This document shows positions 43,440-52,200 of a DNA stretch of 64,000 nucleotides, piece after piece. Location of the stretch: assembly GCF_001580915.1 (NCBI RefSeq), contig NZ_LHZQ01000218.1, positions 1 to 64,000 on the forward strand, given 5' to 3'. This DNA comes from Acetobacter tropicalis. GTDB lineage: Bacteria; Pseudomonadota; Alphaproteobacteria; Acetobacterales; Acetobacteraceae. The position numbers were made by a program, and so were the translations under genes. The notes under the pieces were generated by a model that was not told the DNA's origin, did no database searches, and saw only the letters and a program-made list of their open reading frames with translations. Positions within the stretch are counted from its first letter, which is position 1, and each line of letters begins with the position of its first letter.

Positions 43440-43489
43440 CGCCGCAAAGAGATGTCAGCCTGACACTTGATGCGGCGTTATTTTTTTTC
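43440..43489 (+). terminator. Terminator/attenuator directly before the peptidase gene
   Basis: Outer stem CGCCGCA/TGCGGCG encloses an inner stem TGTCAG/TGACA; a T8 tract follows. It ends ten bases before the ATG at 43499, so it either ends the upstream transcript or attenuates the peptidase gene. Confidence 0.7.
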
Positions 43490-43498
43490 AGGATACCT

Positions 43499-44269
43499 AT
43501 GCAAAGAAAATTGGGATGTCGGCCTGCGGAGCGTCGGGCTGGGCAACCGCGGCTGTCCGGTTTGCGGATGATGGCGCGAAAGGCTCCCGCGCGTCTGGTG
43601 CGTGACCATGTTGATCCGGCCCCTCTCTTGTTGGGGAACGACCGGGTGGGGGACTGCACATCGGTCGGGCTGGCCAACCATATTCGGGCCACGGCAGCGC
43701 TTGCCGGATTTCAGGTGGCCGTAACAGAGCAGGATGCCCTTCGTTTCTATAGTCTTTCTACAGGCTATGACCCCTCCCGCCCCGTAACGGATCAAGGGGG
43801 AGTGGAGGTGGATGTTCTGGCCTGTGCCGGGCGTACCGGATACGGACTGGCCACGCAGACGTTCTACCCTTTGTGGGGCACGGCGGAGGAGGGGGACTTT
43901 AACACCCTACGCTTGATTGTTGCGGGCCTTGGTGCGGCCTACGTGGGGGTGCAACTGGCGCTGGCTGATCAGGCCTCGGGCGTGTGGGACACTCTTACGC
44001 CGGGAGACCAGCGGCCCGGTTCCTGGGGTGGGCATTGTGTGCTGGTCTGGGATTATGCCGGAACGGCGGATGATGATCTGGTCACGCTGCTTACGTGGGG
44101 GACGCGCCAGAAATGCACATGGCGCTGGCTGCGCTCCCGCCTGATGGAAGTGCATGGCGTGTTATGGCCGCAACTCATGCTGCCGGGCGGCCTTTACCCA
44201 ACAGGGGATGATCTGGAAAAGCTGAGGGCTGAGAATGCTGCTTTTCTGGGAGCGGTTTTAAGCTGCTGA
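43499..44269 (+). CDS. Papain-like cysteine peptidase, phage-type
   Basis: 256 residues. NDRVGDCTSVGLANHI places a Cys (about C53) at the start of a helix after a G-D turn, as in papain-fold enzymes. GSWGGHCVLVWDY supplies the His (about H179) and LLTWGT (about W200) the usual third-position region. Similar proteins occur near tail and lysis genes of phages of this class. No signal peptide is present. It follows the lysis-like cluster after a structured leader. Substrate and role unknown. Confidence 0.6.
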   Translation: MQRKLGCRPAERRAGQPRLSGLRMMARKAPARLVRDHVDPAPLLLGNDRVGDCTSVGLANHIRATAALAGFQVAVTEQDALRFYSLSTGYDPSRPVTDQGGVEVDVLACAGRTGYGLATQTFYPLWGTAEEGDFNTLRLIVAGLGAAYVGVQLALADQASGVWDTLTPGDQRPGSWGGHCVLVWDYAGTADDDLVTLLTWGTRQKCTWRWLRSRLMEVHGVLWPQLMLPGGLYPTGDDLEKLRAENAAFLGAVLSC

Positions 44270-44495
44270 CATAATCCCCCAAAACTGTACCCGCTATCCA
44301 CAGGCTTACCCACGCAACCATCCGCAGAATCTGGGGATAAGTGGAAAAGCTGCCTGCTCTGTTCGGGCAGGCTGGCGTGCCCAGCGCTAGGGAGTGCGTT
44401 GGCGCGGTGGTTTCTGCAAACCTGAAATCTGTCGTGCAAACGGGATCGGAAGGGAGGTATGGTCCCTGCACCTGAAAGCGTATTGGTCCCTGTGT
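44270..44495. other. Convergent intergenic region with a small hairpin
   Basis: Separates the cysteine peptidase from the histidine kinase on the opposite strand. It contains the stem GCCTGC/GCAGGC around 44352-44372 and two 9-mers that each differ by one base from TTATCCACA (44294-44302 and, inverted, 44332-44340). No gene seen. Confidence 0.35.
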
Positions 44496-45587
44496 TCAGA
44501 GCGCCTCCGACGAGACGTGCTCTGCGGAGGGGAGCGTAGGTTGGTGGGGGAAGCAGAGAGTGACAATCAACCCTTTCGGCTGCCAGTCTTTTGTAACCTC
44601 TCCTTTTGCAGAAGAAATAAGGCGCCCAAGCAAGCCACTGCCAAAGCCGACTGCATGCGGAGGGGCAGAAACAGGTGGGCCGCCCGTTTCCTTCCATTTG
44701 AAACGTAGGTGATGGTCTTCCTGCGCCCATTCGAGGGAGACAAGGCCATGGCAACTGCTCAAAGCGCCATACTTCATGGAGTTTGTTGCCAGTTCATGAA
44801 AAATGAGGGAAAACCGGGTGACTTCATTTTTGGCAACGCTGATGGGGGCTCCATGCAGTGCACAGCGTGTTCCGTAAGGTTGCAGCACGGCTTGCAGAAT
44901 GCCGTGTAAATCCATGGCCTCGGCCTGAAGCGGATCATCCCCTTTTGCATGGCGCGCCAGAGAGGAGACACGGGCAAGGGCACAGAGTTTTCTTTTTAAA
45001 ATATGGGTTGCGCTTTCCGTGGCGTCAGGGTGTGAGGCTTCTTCTTCAGAAAGGGTGACAAGCCCGTTTACAACGGCAAAAAGATTGCCAATGCGGTGAT
45101 GCATTTCCTGTGTCAGCATGCGTTCCCGCTCAAGCGCATGCTCCAGTTTCAGCCGTAGTGTGGTGGTTTGCGTGATGTCACGGGAGACACATAAAATAGT
45201 GGCCGTGTTTCCAGAAGCAGCAATCTGGGGGATGAGAATATTATCCCAATACATAAATCCATCTTCCACACGGCTTTTGCCCTGAAAGCGGGCTTTTTCA
45301 CCGCGTGCGGCTTTCTTGAGCGCCCTTTCTCCTTCCTCATGGACTTCGGGTGGCAGAAGGGACAGCCACGGCATGCCAAAGCCCGTATGTTGCGGAACGT
45401 TCAGTGCCTGACATCCTGCGCGATTCATCATCAGAAGAGTGCCATCGAGCGCTAACACCTTGATGCAGTCTGGTGTGGCATCAAGCATGGCGTTTTGCAT
45501 ATCAGGAAGCGCAATGGGAGAGGCCGTATTCAAGGCAGGAAAAAGAGTCTTGGCATATGTCTCGGCTGCTTTTTCCATATTTTCCAT
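44496..45587 (-). CDS. PAS domain-containing HWE-type sensor histidine kinase
   Basis: Protein of 363 residues. An N-terminal PAS domain (about 32-140; ATPDCIKVLALDGTLLMMNRAGC) ends in the DIT coupling motif (SRDITQ). The phosphoacceptor region is EMHHRIGNLFAVVNGL with H164, typical of the HWE/HisKA_2 class. The ATPase domain has HELATNSMKYGAL (N box), GGPPV and GFGSGLLGRLI. There is no signal peptide or membrane span and no LOV cysteine motif, so it is a soluble sensor of unknown stimulus. No response regulator is adjacent. Confidence 0.85.
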   Translation of the reverse strand: MENMEKAAETYAKTLFPALNTASPIALPDMQNAMLDATPDCIKVLALDGTLLMMNRAGCQALNVPQHTGFGMPWLSLLPPEVHEEGERALKKAARGEKARFQGKSRVEDGFMYWDNILIPQIAASGNTATILCVSRDITQTTTLRLKLEHALERERMLTQEMHHRIGNLFAVVNGLVTLSEEEASHPDATESATHILKRKLCALARVSSLARHAKGDDPLQAEAMDLHGILQAVLQPYGTRCALHGAPISVAKNEVTRFSLIFHELATNSMKYGALSSCHGLVSLEWAQEDHHLRFKWKETGGPPVSAPPHAVGFGSGLLGRLISSAKGEVTKDWQPKGLIVTLCFPHQPTLPSAEHVSSEAL

Positions 45588-45599
45588 GTTCAGCTCTGT

Positions 45600-46260
45600 G
45601 TGGATAGGCGGGAGAGGACGCGATGACCTTTGAATATTAGGGTTTCATGAAAAAATGGCAATATTTTGCAGGTAAAGAAAGAGTAAAGAAAATATTAAAA
45701 TTAGTTTCCGTTATATTCACTATGGATAAACACTGATTAAATTTCTCATGACATAGTCAAGAATATCGGGAAATGACGCGGAATGTCAGCAGAGCCGTTA
45801 TTTTTGTTTGTTTTTATTATGAATATTCCATCTGCACTGTCAGCATAGCCGGAAGGGTGTTCAGAGTAGGCAACTTACGTCTCTCTGTGCCGGAGTCTGT
45901 GTGAAAAATCAGCCGTAAAAAGAGGGGCTGGATTTTGTGGGCGGAAAAACAGGAGTTGAGAGCTTGGAGTCCGGAAAGCATCAGGGAAAGCTGGCGCTTC
46001 TAAGCGGTAACAAAATAGCCTCTGGTTGACCTGACAGAGTCTTACGCAGTGTCTTGGGTTGGAGAGTGCTATGCTGTCATTGACTTACGCGGGACAGGTT
46101 AACCCTGACAAAGTCAACCACGCAGAGGCGCGAAGGGTATCTTACGCACATTTTACGAAATCAAAATTGTAAAATAAGAGGGGGTGGGTGTAATTTGGTA
46201 AGTGAGCCAGTCACTCGACCAAATTACACCAAACCCTGTAAACATTCGCAGTAAACTGCG
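45600..46260. other. Gene-less region with scattered CTTACGC heptamers
   Basis: About 650 bp upstream of the kinase gene. The first 250 bp are AT-rich. The second part has three CTTACGC copies at 46041, 46084 and 46141 and partially related GTTGAC/GTCAAC segments. No gene or known RNA was recognised. Confidence 0.4.
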
Positions 46261-46266
46261 ATATGT

Positions 46267-46353
46267 TGGTGCCCAGAAGAAGACTCGAACTTCCACGACC
46301 TTGCGGCCACAGATACCTGAAACCTGCGCGTCTACCAATTCCGCCATCTGGGC
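46267..46353 (-). tRNA. tRNA-Leu (CAG)
   Basis: An 87-nt class II tRNA on the minus strand: acceptor GCCCAGA/TCTGGGC, anticodon stem CAGGT/ATCTG with loop TTCAGGT (anticodon CAG), a variable arm TGGCCGCAAGGTCG, T-arm GAAGTTCGAGTCTTC and ACCA end. Confidence 0.95.
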
Positions 46354-46391
46354 TCAGAGGCAACCCGGAGTGTTCCGGGGTGGTGAAGGGG

Positions 46392-46420
46392 GATTTACTC
46401 TGCCTTTAAGGGGCCGTCAA
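46392..46420 (-). promoter_or_regulatory. Promoter of tRNA-Leu
   Basis: On the minus strand TTGACG, a 17-bp spacer and TAAATC lie about 40 bp upstream of the tRNA. Confidence 0.55.
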
Positions 46421-46647
46421 CAGAGAAAATGAAAAATATCTGACAGATTTGTGTGGTGCAGCGCTCTGGCCCTGTGGAGTGGAATGGAACACAGTCTGAA
46501 ACGCCCGCCTGCCAAAGGCTTTTGGCCGTATTTCAAAGGGGTGGGCAGGAGCCAGAGGGCGGACCGAAACGTGACGGCGCGCACTAAAAGATTAAGGCGT
46601 GCTGAACGCCCCCAGTCCTGATGAGGGAAGTAGAAGGTTTTTTGGGA

Positions 46648-47601
46648 ATGAGCACAGGTAAGATTGCAACAGTTCTGGGTGGCAATGGCTTTGTTGGGCA
46701 GTATGTGGTCCAGAATCTGGCCGAGGCCGGCTATACCGTAAGGGTGGCCAGCAGGCGGCCCGACCGTGCGACTCTTCTGCGCCCCCTGGGGCGGGTGGGG
46801 CAGATTGCGCCTTTCTATGCCTCCGTGCTGGATGATGCTTCCGTGGCCTGCGTGGTGGAAGGCGCGTCCATCGTCGTCAATCTGGTAGGTGTGCTGGGCT
46901 CCACATCCCGGCAGGGGCTGGAGGCCGTGAATGTGCTGGGCGCTGAGCGTGTGGCGCGTCTTGCCGCCGCTGCCGGTGTGGACAGTTTTGTTCAGATGTC
47001 CGCCCTGGGGGCATCTCCCTCAGCCGCTTCCGCTTACGGGCGTAGCCGCGCTGCCGGGGAGGATGCTGTCAGACGCCATCTTCCGCACGCCTCGATCGTG
47101 CGGCCCTCCATTATCTTTGGCCCGGAAGATCATTTCTTCAATCTGTTCGGCACGATGGCCCGCTATCTGCCGATCTTGCCGGTCTATGGCGCCAATACCC
47201 GTGTGCAGCCGGTTTTTGTGGGAGACGTGGCGCAGGCACTGGCCCGCATTGCGCTTGATACCACGCTTGCGGGAAAGATCTGGTCTCTGGGCGGGCCGGA
47301 AGTTCTCACCATGCGGCAGATTTATCAGTGGGTGCTCAAGGAAACGCAGCGTGACCGCCTGCTGTTTACTGTGCCTTCTGCGCTGGCATCCTTGCAGGCC
47401 AGTATTTTTGAGCGGCTGCCGGGCAAGCTGATCACGCGTGATCAGTTGCGGATGTTGTCCGAGGATAATGTGGTGCCCCCCGGCCAGCCGGGATTTGAGG
47501 AACTCGGTATCGCGCCGCGCAGTATTGAGAACACCGTGCCCTTCTATCTGGACCGATATCGGGCTGGCGGTGGTCGATCTGGTGTTATGGTTCCAGAATA
47601 A
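46648..47601 (+). CDS. Complex I NDUFA9-like NAD(P)-binding protein
   Basis: About 317 residues of the atypical extended short-chain dehydrogenase group. The nucleotide motif VLGGNGFVGQYVV is at the N-terminus, then VNLVGVLG, VQMSALGAS with AYGRSRAAGE (a Tyr/Lys site that is degenerate) and VRPSIIFGPEDHFFNLF. This set is typical of the NDUFA9-like family linked to ubiquinone/complex I biology in alphaproteobacteria. The Met at 46648 has AAGG ten bases upstream; another at 46621 has no ribosome site. It stands alone. Confidence 0.82.
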   Translation: MSTGKIATVLGGNGFVGQYVVQNLAEAGYTVRVASRRPDRATLLRPLGRVGQIAPFYASVLDDASVACVVEGASIVVNLVGVLGSTSRQGLEAVNVLGAERVARLAAAAGVDSFVQMSALGASPSAASAYGRSRAAGEDAVRRHLPHASIVRPSIIFGPEDHFFNLFGTMARYLPILPVYGANTRVQPVFVGDVAQALARIALDTTLAGKIWSLGGPEVLTMRQIYQWVLKETQRDRLLFTVPSALASLQASIFERLPGKLITRDQLRMLSEDNVVPPGQPGFEELGIAPRSIENTVPFYLDRYRAGGGRSGVMVPE

Positions 47602-47689
47602 GAGGTTAGGGGCATATAGGTCCGGTTTGATACTTAAATCATATAGGATTTTTGGTTTATTTTGATCTGAATCGGTAAAAAAGAAAGAA

Positions 47690-47712
47690 AGGACAGCAAT
47701 ACTGTCTTTTCA
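47690..47712 (+). terminator. Weak hairpin with T-run
   Basis: GACAG/CTGTC with a CAATA loop followed by TTTT. It lies about 90 bp after the NDUFA9-like gene and could end its transcript before gltD. Confidence 0.4.
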
Positions 47713-47796
47713 TTGCATGGGGTAAGGCGCTACCTGAGGTTCGCTTGTCTGGGGGCGAGGTCTGTCTTGACGCGCCCTTTCTCCGGGAATTGCCGC

Positions 47797-49245
47797 ATGA
47801 CCACACCGATGCTGAAATTTGTCTCTGTTGCGCAGCAGCAGCCTGAAAAACGGACCGCCCAGAACCGGCGGGCCGATTTCGATGAGATTTATGAAGATTT
47901 CAAACCGGTTAAGGCAGCGGAACAGGCCAGCCGATGCTCCCAGTGCGGCGTGCCGTTCTGTTCCGTGCATTGCCCGCTAGGCAACAATATCCCCGATTGG
48001 CTGATGCTGACCGCAAACGGTCGGCTGGAGGAGGCGTATGAGGTCTCTTCCGCCACCAACACGTTTCCTGAAATCTGTGGCCGCATCTGTCCGCAGGATC
48101 GCCTGTGCGAAGGCAACTGCGTGATTGAGCCCGGTTTTGAAAGCGTGACCATTGGTGCTGTGGAGCGGTACATTACCGATACCGCGTTTGAGAACGGATG
48201 GGTCAAGCCCACCCGCCCGCTGCGCGAACGGCCGGAATCCGTTGGTATTGTGGGTGCTGGCCCGGCAGGGCTTGCTGCAGCGGAACGCCTGCGCGCCGTT
48301 GGGTATCAGGTGCATGTGTATGATCGATATGACCGCGTAGGCGGCCTGCTGGTCTATGGTATTCCCGGTTTCAAGCTGGAGAAGGACATTGTCTCCCGCC
48401 GCCACAGGCTGCTGGAAGACAGTGGCGTCACCTTCCATCTGGGGCAGGGTGTTGGAGATGCGGAGGGCGAGATCCCGTTTGCGGAGCTGCGCAAGAAGCA
48501 TGAAGCCCTGCTGATTGCCACTGGCGTGTACAAGGCCCGTGAAATTGGTGGCCCCGGTGCTGGCCTGCCCGGCATTGAACGCGCGCTGGATTATCTGACC
48601 GCCTCCAACCGTCGTTCTCTGGGTGATACGTTGCCTGAGGACGCCAAAGGGCTGGATGCCGCAGGTAAGAACGTGGTGGTGCTGGGTGGTGGGGATACCG
48701 CCATGGACTGCGTGCGCACCGCCATCCGGCAAGGGGCAAAATCCGTGAAATGCCTCTACCGGCGTGACAAGGCCAATATGCCGGGCTCCGCACGGGAAGT
48801 GAAAAATGCGGAAGAGGAAGGTGTGGAGTTTGTCTGGCTGGCCGCCCCGGAAGCGTTTCTGGGTGATGACCATGTGACAGGCGTGCGCGCCACCCGCATG
48901 AAGCTGGGCATGGCGGACCCTACGGGCCGTCAGTCCGTTGAGCCGTTGGAAGGCAGTTCTTTCACGCTGGATGCCGATCTGGTTATCACGGCGCTTGGGT
49001 TTGATCCGGAACCCCTGCCGCAGTTGTGGGGACAGCCTGATCTGGCAGTTTCGCGCTGGGGTACGCTCAAGGTGCGGCAGGACAGCTTCATGACCACCCT
49101 GCCGGGCGTGTTTGCCGCGGGTGATATTGTGCGCGGCGCCAGCCTTGTGGTGTGGGCCATCCGGGATGGGCGGGATGCCGCCGAACGCATTCATAAATGG
49201 ATTAAAGCAAACGCATCGGCCGATGCCGTGGCGGAGCAGGGGTAA
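47797..49245 (+). CDS. gltD: Glutamate synthase small subunit
   Basis: 482 residues. It passes electrons from NADPH via FAD and Fe-S clusters to the large subunit. The N-terminal ferredoxin-like part has CSQCGVPFCSVHCPLGNNIPDW and CGRICPQDRLCEGNC. The FAD motif is VGIVGAGPAGLAAAERL, the NADPH motif VVVLGGGDTAMDCVRTA, and a C-terminal FAAGDIVRGASLVVWAI. The Met at 47797 opens the conserved start. Its stop overlaps the gltB start (TAATG). Confidence 0.96.
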   Translation: MTTPMLKFVSVAQQQPEKRTAQNRRADFDEIYEDFKPVKAAEQASRCSQCGVPFCSVHCPLGNNIPDWLMLTANGRLEEAYEVSSATNTFPEICGRICPQDRLCEGNCVIEPGFESVTIGAVERYITDTAFENGWVKPTRPLRERPESVGIVGAGPAGLAAAERLRAVGYQVHVYDRYDRVGGLLVYGIPGFKLEKDIVSRRHRLLEDSGVTFHLGQGVGDAEGEIPFAELRKKHEALLIATGVYKAREIGGPGAGLPGIERALDYLTASNRRSLGDTLPEDAKGLDAAGKNVVVLGGGDTAMDCVRTAIRQGAKSVKCLYRRDKANMPGSAREVKNAEEEGVEFVWLAAPEAFLGDDHVTGVRATRMKLGMADPTGRQSVEPLEGSSFTLDADLVITALGFDPEPLPQLWGQPDLAVSRWGTLKVRQDSFMTTLPGVFAAGDIVRGASLVVWAIRDGRDAAERIHKWIKANASADAVAEQG

Positions 49246-52200
49246 TGGATATGGACAAGCTCCCGAACACCGGAATGGGTGAAAGCGCCGAGGCTTTTCT
49301 GGAAGCATGGGACAACAACGTTGCCGCGCTTGAAGGGCTGTATGACCCTGCGGATGAACGTGATTCCTGCGGCGTTGGTCTGATTGCCGCCCTTGATGGC
49401 AAAAGCCGGCGTGATGTGGTGGAAGCCGGCATTGCGGCGCTGAGTGCCATCTGGCACCGCGGCGCGGTGGATGCTGATGGTAAAACGGGTGACGGCGCGG
49501 GGATTCACGTTGAAATTCCGCAGGATTTCTTTGCCGATGCCATCACCAGCACGGGTGATCAGCCGGAAGACGGCACCATTATTGCTGTGGGGCAGGTGTT
49601 TCTGCCCAAGACGGACCTGACCGCGCAGGAACAGTGCCGCCAGATTATTGAAACCGAGATTCTGGCGTTTGGTTACGGCATTTACGGCTGGCGTCAGGTG
49701 CCGATTGATACGTCCTGCATTGGGGAAAAGGCGAACGCCACCCGGCCGGAAATTGAACAGATCATGATCCGCAATCTGCCCGGCAAGGCGGAAGATGCGT
49801 TTGAGCGTGATCTGTACGTCATCCGGCGCAAGATCGAGAAAGCGGCCATTGCGGCGCAGGTGGACCTGTATATCTGCTCGCTCTCCTGCCGTTCGATCAT
49901 CTATAAGGGGATGTTCTTGGCCGAGCATCTGACCGAGTTCTATCCGGATCTTCTGGACAAGCGCTTTGTCAGCCGGTTTGCCATTTATCACCAGCGCTAT
50001 TCCACAAACACTTTCCCCACATGGAAGCTGGCGCAGCCATTCCGGCGGCTGGCCCATAACGGGGAAATCAACACCATTTCCGGTAACGTCAACTGGATGA
50101 AAAGCCATGAAACACGGCTGTCTCATCCAGAGCTTGACCCGTGGATGGAGGATATCAAACCGTTGGTGCAGGCGGGTGGGTCTGATACCGCCATTCTGGA
50201 TAACGTGTTTGAACTGCTGACCTTCTCTGGCCGGGATGCGCCTGCGGCCAAGGCGCTGATGGTGCCTGCCAGCGTGGGGGGCAATTCCTCCATGAAGCAG
50301 TCCCACCGGGACATGTTTGCCTACTGCAACGCCGTGATGGAACCGTGGGATGGCCCCGCCGCCCTGTGCGCCACGGACGGCCGGTGGGTGATCGCCGGGC
50401 TGGACCGTTCCGGCCTGCGCCCCCTGCGCTATACCGTAACGGCTGATGGCCTGCTGATTGTAGGGTCTGAAACCGGCATGGTGCGGGTGCCCGAAGCCAA
50501 TGTGGTCAAGCGTGGCCGCCTTGGGCCGGGTGACGTGATCGGCGTGGATCTGCAAGCACCCAAACTGTATGGCAATGAAGAACTGCTGGATCTTCTGGCC
50601 GCCCGTCAGGAATTTTCTTCCTGGGTGGGGCGTATCCAGAAAATTGGTTCCATTGTGCGCTCCGATGTGACGGAGCCTGTGAATTATCAGGGCGAGGAAC
50701 TGCGCCGCCGCCAGTTGGCCGTTGGCACCACGCTGGAAGATCTGGAAACCATCCTGCAACCCATGGTTGAAAATGGCACGGAAGCCATTGGCTCCATGGG
50801 GGATGATACGCCGCTGGCCGTGCTTTCTCCCCGTTATCGGGGGCTGGCGCATTATTTCCGTCAGGGGTTCAGTCAGGTTACCAACCCGCCGATTGACTCC
50901 CTGCGGGAATCGCGGGTGATGAGCCTTGCCACCCGGTTGGGCAATCTGGGCAATATTCTGGATCAGTCTGCTGACCAGTGTGAAATGTTGCAACTGCCCA
51001 GCCCGGTTCTGACCTCTGGCGAGTATGAATCTCTGCGGGCGTTCTGCGGTGCTTCTGGCTGCGTGATTGACTGCACCTTCCCGGTAAAGGATGGCGAGAC
51101 AGGGCTGCGCGAAGCCATTGCCCGTATCCGGCGTGAAGCGGAAGAAGCCGTGCGCGGCGGGTGCACGCATGTGTTCCTGAGTGACGAGAACCAGTCTCCC
51201 AGCCGTGCCTATATTCCCATGATTCTGGCCACCGGCGCGGTGCACACGCATCTGGTGCGCACCTCCCTGCGGACTTTCACGTCCCTGAACGTGCGGACCT
51301 CCACAGCGCTTGATGTACACGCCATTGCCGTCACGATCGGGGTAGGGGCCACCACGGTTAACCCGTATCTGGCGCAGGAATGTATTGCAGACCGGCATCG
51401 CCGGGGCCTGTTTGGCACGTTCAGCCTGCGTGAATGCATGGAACGCTACCGCAAGGCGGTGGACAAGGGCCTGCTCAAGATCATGTCCAAAATGGGTATT
51501 TCCATTGTGGCGTCTTACCGTGGCGGGTGCAATTTTGAAGCGGTCGGTCTTTCCCGCGCGCTGACGGCGGAATTCTTCCCCGGCATGCCGTCTCGTATTT
51601 CGGGTATCGGCCTCTCCGGTATTGCCCGCAATGTGCTGACCTTCCATGGCGAGGCATGGGATGCCACAACCCTCGCCCTGCCTGTGGGCGGCCTGTATAA
51701 AATGCGGCGCAGTGGGGAGCAGCACGCGTTTGATGGCACGCTGATCCATATGCTGCAAACCGCCGTGGCAACGGACAGTTTTACCATCTACAAACGCTAC
51801 GCGGATGCCGTGCGGGCGCAGCCCCCTGTGGCCCTGCGGGATCTGCTGGACTTCCGTGAAGGGCGTACGCCTATTCCGGTAGATGAAGTGGAAAGCATCA
51901 CTCTGCTGCGCAAGCGGCTGATTGCGCCTGCCATTTCGCTGGGCGCGCTGAGCCCGGAAGCACATGAAACGCTCTCCATCGCCATGAACCGCATTGGCGC
52001 GAAGTCTGATTCCGGTGAGGGTGGGGAAGACCCTGCACGCGCCAAGCCGCGCCCGAACGGTGATAACGCATCTTCCGCCATCAAGCAGGTGGCATCCGGC
52101 CGCTTCGGGGTGACCGCGCAGTATCTGAATGACTGCCGTGAGCTTGAAATCAAGGTGGCGCAGGGTGCTAAACCGGGTGAAGGCGGGCAGCTTCCCGGCT

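Noticed and set aside
44294-44340. Two DnaA-box-like 9-mers in inverted orientation
   Set aside because: Only two near-matches, no AT-rich unwinding region and no replication genes nearby; likely chance.
46153-46347. Minus-strand frame opening AELVDAQVSGICG
   Set aside because: A translation through the tRNA-Leu gene itself, a common annotation artefact.
47977-49308. Minus-strand frame of about 440 codons
   Set aside because: Antisense to gltD with no motif; an artefact of codon bias.
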